Source: an uncultured Bacteroidales bacterium
Lineage (GTDB): Bacteria > Bacteroidota > Bacteroidia > Bacteroidales > F082
DNA length: 64,000 bases
Assembly (NCBI GenBank): GCA_905234455.1
Contig: CAJOIH010000003.1
Location: 62,001 to 126,000, forward strand
Direction of reading: 5' to 3'
Part shown: in pieces, positions 56,971 to 64,000 of the stretch
Layout of the letters: the number at the start of each line of letters is the position of its first letter
How positions within the stretch are numbered: position 1 is the stretch's first letter
The notes under the pieces: generated by a model
What the model saw: only the letters and a program-made list of their open reading frames with translations
What the model was told of the DNA's origin: nothing
Databases searched by the model: none
Position numbers and translations under genes: made by a program

Positions 56971-58062
56971 ATGAAACCAAGTTTAAAGGATCCGGTCTTC
57001 AACCGTGGTTGTTGCAAGATGAAGGGCGATTTTGCGGAGGGTCAGCTGGTGCTGAACCGCAGCGCCTGCAAGTTGCACGAATACAACTGGATGAAGGATT
57101 ACGAAGGAGAGAAGACCGAAGGTACGCCCTTGATTGCCGAAGTGCGATTCAAGAACGACCATAAAGACTTTTACACCTACCCTGAGGAGCTCGACCTGCA
57201 CGAGGGCGACTTGGTGGCGGTAGAGGCTGCCATAGGGCACGACATCGGCATTGTGACGCTGGTGGGTCCCCTGGTGGAGAAGCAGATGAAGCGCAAGCGT
57301 TACCGCACTCCCTTGGAGGAGATGCGCAAGGTGTACCGTCGTGCAAGGGCTAACGACGTGGAGAAGTGGCTTGCCGCTATCGCACTGGAAGACAGCACTT
57401 TGTATCGCACCCGCACCATTGCCGAGAACCTTGGGTTGGAGATGAAGCTCAACGATATCGAGTATCAGGGCGACAAGACCAAGGCCATTTTCTATTATAC
57501 CGCCGATGGACGTGTCGACTTCCGCGAGTTGATCAAGAAGCTTGCCGAGGAGTTCCACATCCGCATTGAGATGCGGCAAATCGGTGTACGGCAGGAGTCG
57601 GCCAAATTGGGTGGCATGGGCTCCTGTGGCAGGGAGTTGTGCTGTGCTTCATGGATCAGCACATTCCAGAGTGTGACCACCAGTGCGGCGCGCATCCAGC
57701 AGCTCTCGCCCAACCCCCAAAAGCTGGCGGGCCAGTGCGGCAAGCTGAAATGCTGCCTCAACTACGAATACGAGGCTTATGCCGACGCCTTGAAGGCTTT
57801 CCCTGACGCGAACATCGTGTTGAAGTTCGAGAACGGCGATGCCATCCACCAGAAGAACGACGTGTTCAAGGGCATCATGTGGTACTCCTACACCACCGAC
57901 AAGGGCAACATCATGGCCATTCCGGTGGACAAGGTGAAGGAGATCATCGAGATGAACAAAGACGGCAAGAAGCCTGAGAAACTGGAGGACTACGCTGTGA
58001 CGAAGGAGCAGCATACCAACGAAGGATACAGCGAGAAGGACCTTAACAAGATGAGCGATTGA
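56971..58062 (+). CDS. PSP1/RicT (YaaT) family protein
   Basis: The 363-residue protein has the PSP1 domain with cysteine groups GSCGRELCCASWI and GQCGKLKCCLNYEY, which bind an iron-sulfur cluster in B. subtilis RicT. Family members aid RNase Y-type mRNA processing or phosphorelay in Firmicutes. In Bacteroidota the gene commonly lies beside gldH, as here. The N-terminal NRGCCKMKGDF adds another cysteine pair. Confidence 0.88.
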   Translation: MKPSLKDPVFNRGCCKMKGDFAEGQLVLNRSACKLHEYNWMKDYEGEKTEGTPLIAEVRFKNDHKDFYTYPEELDLHEGDLVAVEAAIGHDIGIVTLVGPLVEKQMKRKRYRTPLEEMRKVYRRARANDVEKWLAAIALEDSTLYRTRTIAENLGLEMKLNDIEYQGDKTKAIFYYTADGRVDFRELIKKLAEEFHIRIEMRQIGVRQESAKLGGMGSCGRELCCASWISTFQSVTTSAARIQQLSPNPQKLAGQCGKLKCCLNYEYEAYADALKAFPDANIVLKFENGDAIHQKNDVFKGIMWYSYTTDKGNIMAIPVDKVKEIIEMNKDGKKPEKLEDYAVTKEQHTNEGYSEKDLNKMSD

Positions 58063-58063
58063 T

Positions 58064-58112
58064 TAAGTGAGGAGTGAGGAGTTAGAAGTTAGGAGTGACG
58101 AATGAGGAGTAT
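58064..58112 (+). repeat. heptanucleotide repeat x7 at the RicT/gldH junction
   Basis: TAAGTGA, GGAGTGA, GGAGTTA, GAAGTTA, GGAGTGA, CGAATGA and GGAGTAT run head to tail, immediately behind the RicT stop. The gldH ATG (58102) is inside the sixth unit. Confidence 0.9.
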
Positions 58113-58566
58113 TAGATTCATATTGGGATTAACAATTATCCTGTCATTCTATGCTTGTGGCGGTCACGGCTTCGACCAGCGCGGGGTGATTCCCGAGGCG
58201 AAGTGGGACGTGGAGCACCGTGTGCCTTTCGACGTGACGGTGAACGACACGGTGGGCATTTATGCCTTCGGGATGAACCTGCGGCACATGGAGAACTACC
58301 GTTACAGCAACCTTTATGTGTTTTTGCACACGACGCTGCCCAACGGCAACGAGATGTGCGACACCATCCAGTGCCTGTTGGCCGCACCTGACGGCAGGTG
58401 GGTTGGCAAGAGCAGCGGCAGCATGAGGGACCTGCACATCACCCTTAATCCCGCGATGCGCTTTCCTTTGGAGGGAACCTATCATTTTGAAATCGAGCAG
58501 GCCATGCGCGAGCCCGTGCTGAAGGGCATCGCCGACATCGGGCTGTTCATCGAAAAGCAACCATAA
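58102..58566 (+). CDS. gldH: gliding motility lipoprotein GldH
   Basis: The 154-residue lipoprotein (lipobox FYAC) has the GldH pattern: IPEAKWDVEHRVPFDVTVNDTVG, NLYVFLHTTLPNG, and a C-terminal LKGIADIGLFIEK. GldH is tied to gliding and the type IX secretion machinery, although it is also kept in non-gliding Bacteroidales. Its first codons come from the heptanucleotide repeat. The gene lies between RicT and PBP1A, its usual place. Confidence 0.85.
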   Translation: MRSIRFILGLTIILSFYACGGHGFDQRGVIPEAKWDVEHRVPFDVTVNDTVGIYAFGMNLRHMENYRYSNLYVFLHTTLPNGNEMCDTIQCLLAAPDGRWVGKSSGSMRDLHITLNPAMRFPLEGTYHFEIEQAMREPVLKGIADIGLFIEKQP

Positions 58567-58569
58567 ATC

Positions 58570-60846
58570 ATGAAAGAACAACAGAAGAAAAACACCGGGA
58601 AAAAGAAAAAGGGCGACGACAACGGGCGGAAGGCCGTGCGGGTGCTATGGAGCCTCTTCGGCATTGCGTTAGTGGTGGTCGTGCTGTTCTTTTTCTGCGT
58701 TGCCAAAGGTGTGTTCGGCACCATGCCCACCTTCGAGGAGCTGGAGAATCCCCAGACCAACCTGGCCACCCAGATCATCTCGTGCGACGGCAAGGTGTTG
58801 GGCAGCTATTATGTGGAGAACCGTTCCAATGTGCGTTACAACGAGCTGTCGCCTTATCTGCCGCAGGCCTTGATCAGCATTGAGGACGAACGTTTCTACA
58901 GCCATTCCGGCATTGACGGCAAGTCGTTGTTCCGCGTGGCTTACGGCGTGCTCAGCGGCAACAAGAAAGGCGGCGGCAGCACCATCACCCAGCAGTTGGC
59001 CAAGAACCTGTTTCCCCGTGGCGAGAACCTGAGCAAGATGAAGCTGGTGTTGCGCAAGTTCCAGGAATGGATCACCGCCACCAAGTTGGAATACAACTAT
59101 TCGAAGGACGAGATCATCGCCATGTACCTCAACACGGTGGCTTTCGGGCACAACGCCTATGGCATCCGTTCGGCGGCCAAGACTTTCTTCGACAAGGATC
59201 CCAAGGACCTGAACATCGAGGAGTCCGCCTTGATGGCTGGTGTGGTGAACGCCCCTACCCGCTTCAGTCCCGTGCGCAACCCCGAGCGTGCATTGCAGCG
59301 CCGCAACATCGTGCTGAAGAGCATGGAGAAGAACGGCTACATCACCTCAGCTGAATACGACTCCATCTCGCAGATTCCCATCGACATGTCGCATTTTGGC
59401 GTGATGGACCACAACAGCGGCCAGGCCACTTATTTCCGCGAGCAGTTGCGCAAGGAGCTCACTGAGTGGGCCAGCACCCATTATCGTGCCGACGGCAAGC
59501 CATACAACATCTATCGTGACGGTTTGAAGATCTACACCACCATCGACTCACGCATGCAGCGTTACGCCGAGGAGGCTGTGAGGGAGTTCATGGGCGGTTC
59601 GTTGCAGCCCAGTTTCTACAAGCACTGGCAGGGCAAGAAGAACGCCCCGTTCTCGCTGAACGACAAGGACCAGATTGAGGCCCTTTTGGAGGCTTCGATG
59701 AAGCGCAGCGACCGTTACCGCAACCTGAAGAACCAGGGCATGGATCCTGATTCCATCAGGAAGGTGTTCGATATCCCGGTGGAGATGACGGTGTTCTCGT
59801 GGGACGGTCCCATCGACACCATCATGACGCCATGGGATTCCATCATGTATTACAAGTGGTTCCTGCAAGCCAGCCTAGTCTCCATCGAGACCCACACCGG
59901 CCACGTGAAGGCTTATGTGGGCGGCATCGACTACCGTTATTTCAAATACGACCATGTGACCCAGGCCCAGCGCCAGGTGGGTTCCACCTTCAAGCCCTTC
60001 CTTTATTCGCTGGCCATGCAGGAAGGCGAGTACACCCCTTGCACCAAGATTCCGAACATCCCTTATAACATCCAGTTGGAGGACGGCAAGTTCTGGTCGC
60101 CCCGCAACTCTGGCGGCAAGCATGTGAATGAGGAGGTGACATTGAAATGGGCGTTGGCCCAGTCGAACAACTGGATCTCCGCTTACCTGATGAACAGGTT
60201 CGGTCCGCAGGCCGTGATCACCATGGCGAGGAGGATGGGTGTGGAGTCACCCATCGATCCCGTGCCCGCCATCTGTCTGGGTGTATGCGACTTGAAGCTC
60301 ATCGAGATGGTCGGTGCCATGAGCACCTTTGCCAACCAGGGTGTGTATATCAAGCCTATGTATATCACCAAGATCGAGGACAAGAACGGCAACGTCATCG
60401 AGCGTTTCGCCCCTGAGGAGTCGGAGGCCATGAGCGAGGTGACCGCCTACAAGATGATTGAGTTGATGAAGGGCGTGGTACAGAGCGGCACTGGTGTGCG
60501 TTTGCATTACAAATACAACCTCAACAACCCCATTGCCGGCAAGACCGGTACCACGCAGAACCAGAGCGACGGTTATTTCATGGGCATCACCCCCGACCTC
60601 ACCACTGGTGTGTGGGTAGGTGCCGAGGACCGCAGCGTGCACTTCCGCAGCACTGAGTTGGGTCAAGGTTCCCGCACGGCGTTGCCCATCTGGGCGCTTT
60701 ACATGCAGCGTGTGTATGCCGACCCGACCTTGCACATCAGCAAGGGCGACTTCCCCAAGCCCACTGCTCCGGGTGTCGACTTGGACTTCAACTGCGACAA
60801 GTACGAGATCGACTATGATGCGGTGGAGTATATTGACACTTTCTAA
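58570..60846 (+). CDS. class A penicillin-binding protein (PBP1A type)
   Basis: The 758-residue protein has a Lys-rich cytoplasmic start, one TM helix (about 25-48), a GT51 glycosyltransferase (EDERFYSHSGID, GGGSTITQQLAKNLF, YLNTVAFGHNAYGI) and a transpeptidase with SxxK in GSTFKPFLYS, SxN in QSNNWIS and KTG in AGKTGTTQNQSD. It builds and crosslinks peptidoglycan. It follows gldH after 3 bases. Confidence 0.95.
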   Translation: MKEQQKKNTGKKKKGDDNGRKAVRVLWSLFGIALVVVVLFFFCVAKGVFGTMPTFEELENPQTNLATQIISCDGKVLGSYYVENRSNVRYNELSPYLPQALISIEDERFYSHSGIDGKSLFRVAYGVLSGNKKGGGSTITQQLAKNLFPRGENLSKMKLVLRKFQEWITATKLEYNYSKDEIIAMYLNTVAFGHNAYGIRSAAKTFFDKDPKDLNIEESALMAGVVNAPTRFSPVRNPERALQRRNIVLKSMEKNGYITSAEYDSISQIPIDMSHFGVMDHNSGQATYFREQLRKELTEWASTHYRADGKPYNIYRDGLKIYTTIDSRMQRYAEEAVREFMGGSLQPSFYKHWQGKKNAPFSLNDKDQIEALLEASMKRSDRYRNLKNQGMDPDSIRKVFDIPVEMTVFSWDGPIDTIMTPWDSIMYYKWFLQASLVSIETHTGHVKAYVGGIDYRYFKYDHVTQAQRQVGSTFKPFLYSLAMQEGEYTPCTKIPNIPYNIQLEDGKFWSPRNSGGKHVNEEVTLKWALAQSNNWISAYLMNRFGPQAVITMARRMGVESPIDPVPAICLGVCDLKLIEMVGAMSTFANQGVYIKPMYITKIEDKNGNVIERFAPEESEAMSEVTAYKMIELMKGVVQSGTGVRLHYKYNLNNPIAGKTGTTQNQSDGYFMGITPDLTTGVWVGAEDRSVHFRSTELGQGSRTALPIWALYMQRVYADPTLHISKGDFPKPTAPGVDLDFNCDKYEIDYDAVEYIDTF

Positions 60847-60858
60847 AAAGCTTAGACC

Positions 60859-61866
60859 ATGGCCAGTTCCAATTTCGTTGACTATGTGAAGATCTTTTGC
60901 CGTTCGGGCAAGGGCGGTTCAGGCTCGATGCATTTCCGCAGGGAGAAGTACATCCCCAAGGGCGGTCCCGACGGTGGTGACGGCGGTCGTGGCGGCGACA
61001 TCATCTTGCGCGGCAACGCCCAGATGTGGACCTTGCTGCACTTGCGTTACACCAAGCATTTGTTGGCTGAGGACGGCGTGCCGGGTGGCAGCAACCAGCT
61101 CACTGGAGCTGCCGGCAAGGACGTGTTTATTGACGTGCCGTTGGGGACGGTGGCTTACGATGCTGAGACCCGCAGACAGCTGGGCGAGATCACCGAGGAC
61201 GGACAGACCGTGGTGTTGTTGAAAGGCGGTCGCGGCGGTAAGGGCAATGCCTTTTTCAAGACCGCCACGATGCAGGCTCCCAAGTTCTGCCAGCCCGGCG
61301 AGCCTTCGCAAGAGCTATGGATCGTGCTGGAATTGAAGCTATTGGCCGATGTTGGATTGGTAGGTTTCCCCAATGCTGGCAAATCGACCCTGTTGTCGGT
61401 GGTATCTGCTGCAAGGCCTGAGATTGCCGACTATCCTTTTACCACTTTGGTGCCCAACCTTGGCATTGTGAGTTACCGTGACCACAGGAGTTTTGTGATG
61501 GCTGACATCCCTGGCATCATCGAAGGCGCAGCAGAAGGTAAAGGTTTGGGTATCAGATTTTTACGTCATATTGAAAGAAATTCCACCTTGTTGTTCATGG
61601 TGCCTGCCGACAGTGCTGATGTGAAGGCGGATTATGATGTTTTGCTCAACGAGTTGAAGAAATACAATCCCGAGTTGATGGACAAGGAGCGTTTGTTGGC
61701 TATCACCAAGTGCGACCTTGTTGATGAGGATAGGATCAAGGAGATCAAGAAGCATTTGCCGAAGAAGGTGCCGCATGTTTTCATTTGTTCGGTGACGGGT
61801 CAGGGGATTCAGGAATTGAAGGATTTGATTTGGTTGACCTTGAATAAAGAGGACGAGGGATGGTAA
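60859..61866 (+). CDS. obgE: GTPase Obg
   Basis: This 335-residue protein has the glycine-rich OBG fold ([17 protein letters not shown] and [14 protein letters not shown]), then a G domain with [11 protein letters not shown], switch [12 protein letters not shown] and TKCD. It has no C-terminal OCT extension. It acts in ribosome 50S maturation and stress control and is usually essential. Confidence 0.95.
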   Translation: MASSNFVDYVKIFCRSGKGGSGSMHFRREKYIPKGGPDGGDGGRGGDIILRGNAQMWTLLHLRYTKHLLAEDGVPGGSNQLTGAAGKDVFIDVPLGTVAYDAETRRQLGEITEDGQTVVLLKGGRGGKGNAFFKTATMQAPKFCQPGEPSQELWIVLELKLLADVGLVGFPNAGKSTLLSVVSAARPEIADYPFTTLVPNLGIVSYRDHRSFVMADIPGIIEGAAEGKGLGIRFLRHIERNSTLLFMVPADSADVKADYDVLLNELKKYNPELMDKERLLAITKCDLVDEDRIKEIKKHLPKKVPHVFICSVTGQGIQELKDLIWLTLNKEDEGW

Positions 61867-61867
61867 G

Positions 61868-62464
61868 ATGGAAGCTATTGATAGTCAGTTGTTTCTGTTT
61901 TTGAACGGGTTGCATACGGAGTGGCTCGACACGGTGATGGTAGCCATTACCGAGATGTGGCTGTGGATTCCTCTCTATATTCTGTTGCTTTACATGGTTT
62001 TCAAGCAATACGGCAAGCGCGGCTGGTGGGTTTTGCTGGCTGTGGTGGTATTGATTTTGTGTTCCGACCAACTGTCGGCCCATGTGTGCAAGCCGTTGTT
62101 TCAACGGTTAAGACCTTGTTTCAACCCCGATTTGGAGGGTTTGGTGCATTTGCCGAAGGGGTTGCCCGGGGGGCGGTATGGTTTTGTTTCGTCGCATGCC
62201 GCCAATACGTTTGCGGTGGCCACTTTTTTGACGGCGGTGTTAAGGAAAAGCTATCGCAGTATAGGTTGGTGGCTGTTTGCTTGGGCTCTTGTTTCGAGTT
62301 ATTCCCGAATATATATAGGTGTACATTACCCGGGCGACATTTTGGCTGGGGCGGTTTTGGGAGTGCTGATAGGGCTTATTATTGCGATGATTGTTCGACG
62401 GTTACTCGTCTCATTTGAAAACCACCTGGATGGAAGAGCGGATGTCGAGGCCCCAGAGGGATGA
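61868..62464 (+). CDS. PAP2-family membrane phosphatase
   Basis: The 198-residue protein with five or six TM segments has the three PAP2 motifs: KPLFQRLRP, SSHAANTFA and SRIYIGVHYPGDILAG. It probably acts on undecaprenyl or phosphatidylglycerol phosphates in the envelope. It starts 1 base after obgE. The last 17 residues are coded opposite the 3' end of the SAM-hydroxide gene (54-base overlap), which suggests loss of an earlier stop. Confidence 0.88.
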   Translation: MEAIDSQLFLFLNGLHTEWLDTVMVAITEMWLWIPLYILLLYMVFKQYGKRGWWVLLAVVVLILCSDQLSAHVCKPLFQRLRPCFNPDLEGLVHLPKGLPGGRYGFVSSHAANTFAVATFLTAVLRKSYRSIGWWLFAWALVSSYSRIYIGVHYPGDILAGAVLGVLIGLIIAMIVRRLLVSFENHLDGRADVEAPEG

Positions 62465-63190
62465 CATGCGGGCGTGGTTGAGGGCCAGCTCGAGGTAGCC
62501 GTGGGTGCCGAAGAGGGCTACGGGGTCGAGGGGATCCACGTCGTCGTAGCAGTCGGAGATTTCGTCGATGGTGTAGAGGTCGCCTTTGACTTTGATGGTG
62601 AAGTCGCGGCCCTTGCCCACTTCCTCGAACAATTCCTTGGAGATATTGGTAATGAGATTTTCGTAGGCGTCGACGTGCATGACGATACCCTCGATGATGT
62701 TGTTTTTGACTGTGGCGCAGAACGAGCCTCCGTTGTTGAGTTGTTCGCGTTTTGCCCCGATGTTGGCCAGTGGTTCGCCTTTGGCGATCATGACGGCCAC
62801 TTTGGCAAAGCGGTCGCGGGTGCTGAAGGTGTAGAGGTTGGTGTCCTGTTCCACATCGATGAACACCGCCTCGTCGAACTCATTGTCGAGGATATGGCTG
62901 AAGATGCCATTATCGGTCCCCACGAAATACTGTCCATGAGCCTTGACCACGACATGCGGGTTTTGGTCTGACTCGATGGTCTCGACGGCGAGGATGTGGA
63001 TGGTGCCTTCGGGGAAATTGCGGTAGCAGTTACGCAGGATGAAGCCTGCCTCGGCGATGTTGTAGTGCGAGATCTCGTGGGTGATGTCGACGATGGTGGC
63101 ATTGGGAATCTGTGAGAGTATCACCCCTTTCACTGCCGCGGTGTAATAGTCGGCAGAACCCCAGTCGCTCGTCAACGTGATGATGGCCAT
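62411..63190 (-). CDS. SAM hydroxide adenosyltransferase family (DUF62)
   Basis: The 259-residue protein starts MAIITLTSDWGSADYYTAAVKG, the signature of the fluorinase/chlorinase/duf62 family, with PNATIVDITHEISHYN and GQYFVGTDNGIFSHIL. Bacterial members hydrolyse S-adenosylmethionine to adenosine and methionine. The start at 63190 fits the family and lies after the promoter box (63215-63222). Confidence 0.9.
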   Translation of the reverse strand: MAIITLTSDWGSADYYTAAVKGVILSQIPNATIVDITHEISHYNIAEAGFILRNCYRNFPEGTIHILAVETIESDQNPHVVVKAHGQYFVGTDNGIFSHILDNEFDEAVFIDVEQDTNLYTFSTRDRFAKVAVMIAKGEPLANIGAKREQLNNGGSFCATVKNNIIEGIVMHVDAYENLITNISKELFEEVGKGRDFTIKVKGDLYTIDEISDCYDDVDPLDPVALFGTHGYLELALNHARMSSLWGLDIRSSIQVVFK

Positions 63191-63214
63191 TTGTAACCCA
63201 ATAAAATATGTTTG

Positions 63215-63265
63215 CAAAGATATGATTAAATCTGAAAAAAATGAAGAAACATTTCATTACCTTTG
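63215..63265. promoter_or_regulatory. divergent promoter pair, SAM hydroxide adenosyltransferase / PhoH
   Basis: TATCTTTG on the minus strand (63215-63222) serves the SAM hydroxide gene. TACCTTTG on the plus strand (63258-63265) serves the PhoH gene at 63285. Confidence 0.55.
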
Positions 63266-63284
63266 CAAAAAATTACGAACAAAA

Positions 63285-64000
63285 ATGGCAGAACAGATAC
63301 TCCAGATAGAAAATGTCGATCCGAAGGACCTTCATGGGCCCAACGACAGGTATCTGAACAAGGTGAAGGCGCTGTTTCCGAAGTTGAAGATCATCGCTCG
63401 GGGCGACTTCGTGAAAGTGATTGGTGACGAGGACGAGATGGAGTATTTCATCAACCGTTACGAGATGCTCACCATGCAGCTGGAACGGAAGGGCAAGATC
63501 GACGAGCGCGACATCGAGGACATCATGAAGGCCAACAGCGACGTGGAGTTGCAGCAGAAGATGTCGGAAAGCGATGTGTTGGTGTTCGGTCGGGGCGGCT
63601 TGGCGGTGAGGGCCATCACTGCCAACCAGAAGCGGATGGTGAGTGCCTCGGAGCACAAGGACTTGGTGTTTGCCATCGGTCCGGCAGGCACCGGCAAGAC
63701 CTACACGGCAGTGGCTTTGGCTGTCAGGGCGCTGAAGGCCAAGCAGGTCAGGAGGATTATTCTGACCCGTCCCGCGGTAGAAGCCGAAGAGCATCTGGGG
63801 TTCCTTCCCGGCGACTTGAAGGACAAGCTCGACCCCTATCTTCAGCCTTTGTATGACGCCTTGCGCGACATGATTCCCAGCTCGAAGCTGGAAGGCTATA
63901 TGGAGGACCACACCATCGAGATTGCGCCTTTGGCATTCATGCGCGGTCGCACTTTGGACCATGCCTTTGTGATTTTGGACGAGGCCCAAAACGCCACCCG
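63285..64000 (+). CDS. PhoH-family ATPase (3' end outside window)
   Basis: The frame is open from ATG 63285 to the window edge (238 residues seen). An N-terminal KH-like part (KVKALFPKLKIIARGDFVKVIGD) precedes the PhoH ATPase: Walker A FAIGPAGTGKTYTAVALAV near residue 130, TRPAVEAEEHLGFLPGDLKDKLDPYL and Walker B FVILDEAQNATR at the edge. These are RNA-associated helicase-like ATPases, often beside ybeY. Confidence 0.93.
   Translation, partial: MAEQILQIENVDPKDLHGPNDRYLNKVKALFPKLKIIARGDFVKVIGDEDEMEYFINRYEMLTMQLERKGKIDERDIEDIMKANSDVELQQKMSESDVLVFGRGGLAVRAITANQKRMVSASEHKDLVFAIGPAGTGKTYTAVALAVRALKAKQVRRIILTRPAVEAEEHLGFLPGDLKDKLDPYLQPLYDALRDMIPSSKLEGYMEDHTIEIAPLAFMRGRTLDHAFVILDEAQNAT

Overview
The window comes from a Bacteroidota chromosome, most likely order Bacteroidales. 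Three things point there: promoters of the TAnnTTTG (-7) type in front of most transcription units; family markers such as GldH, RicT/YaaT, a T9SS C-terminal sorting domain, GH97 and DUF2147; and many lipoproteins and secreted glycoside hydrolases. Most of the window is moderately GC-rich. Two stretches are visibly AT-richer, about 6.5-8.4 kb and 22.6-28.1 kb, and look like accessory insertions.

Layout. 1-2501: the start of a PLD-helicase gene of the anti-phage type, running off the left edge, with a long palindrome in its leader. 2.8-13.6 kb: a nitroreductase, then a pectin/rhamnogalacturonan region with a GH106-type rhamnosidase, a frameshifted GH28 gene and a GH78 rhamnosidase. Between them lie a lone PBECR-type nuclease, a calcium-repeat lipoprotein, a possible PD-(D/E)XK protein and palindromic repeats. 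13.6-20.5 kb: a repeat-built secreted protein, AbrB-acyltransferase-AlkD, TrkH, an OxyR-like regulator, GNAT, an omega-amidase-like hydrolase and TadA. 20.6-22.5 kb: dnaK behind a palindrome and a sigma-54-like element. 22.6-28.1 kb: a defence island with a two-gene CBASS (CD-NTase plus two-TM SLATT effector), a DpnII-type GATC restriction-modification operon with two methyltransferases and an 87-aa protein of unknown role, and a shortened ATP-binding regulator.

28-44 kb: alpha/beta hydrolase, orphan subtilase propeptide, flavodoxin lipoprotein, GH97, SDR, C69 dipeptidase, pseudouridine catabolism (psuK-psuG), aat, a T9SS-exported esterase, CDF transporter, AspT/YidE-like transporter and NUDIX. 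44-50 kb: a complete RND efflux operon. 50-64 kb: gltX, alanine symporter, Ser-rich secreted protein, 5'-nucleotidase, zinc metallopeptidase, the RicT-GldH-PBP1A-Obg-PAP2 run, a SAM hydroxide adenosyltransferase and PhoH at the right edge.

Two repeat systems run through the window. One is a heptanucleotide tandem repeat, (G/A)(G/A)AGTnn-like, present at eight places on both strands, often inside coding sequence or at gene junctions. The other is a set of large imperfect palindromes, one of them in frame inside the GH106 gene. The best leads for new biology are the CBASS and R-M island with its 87-aa protein, the structured leader of the helicase, an unassigned structured RNA near 6.5 kb, and the repeats that have become protein sequence.
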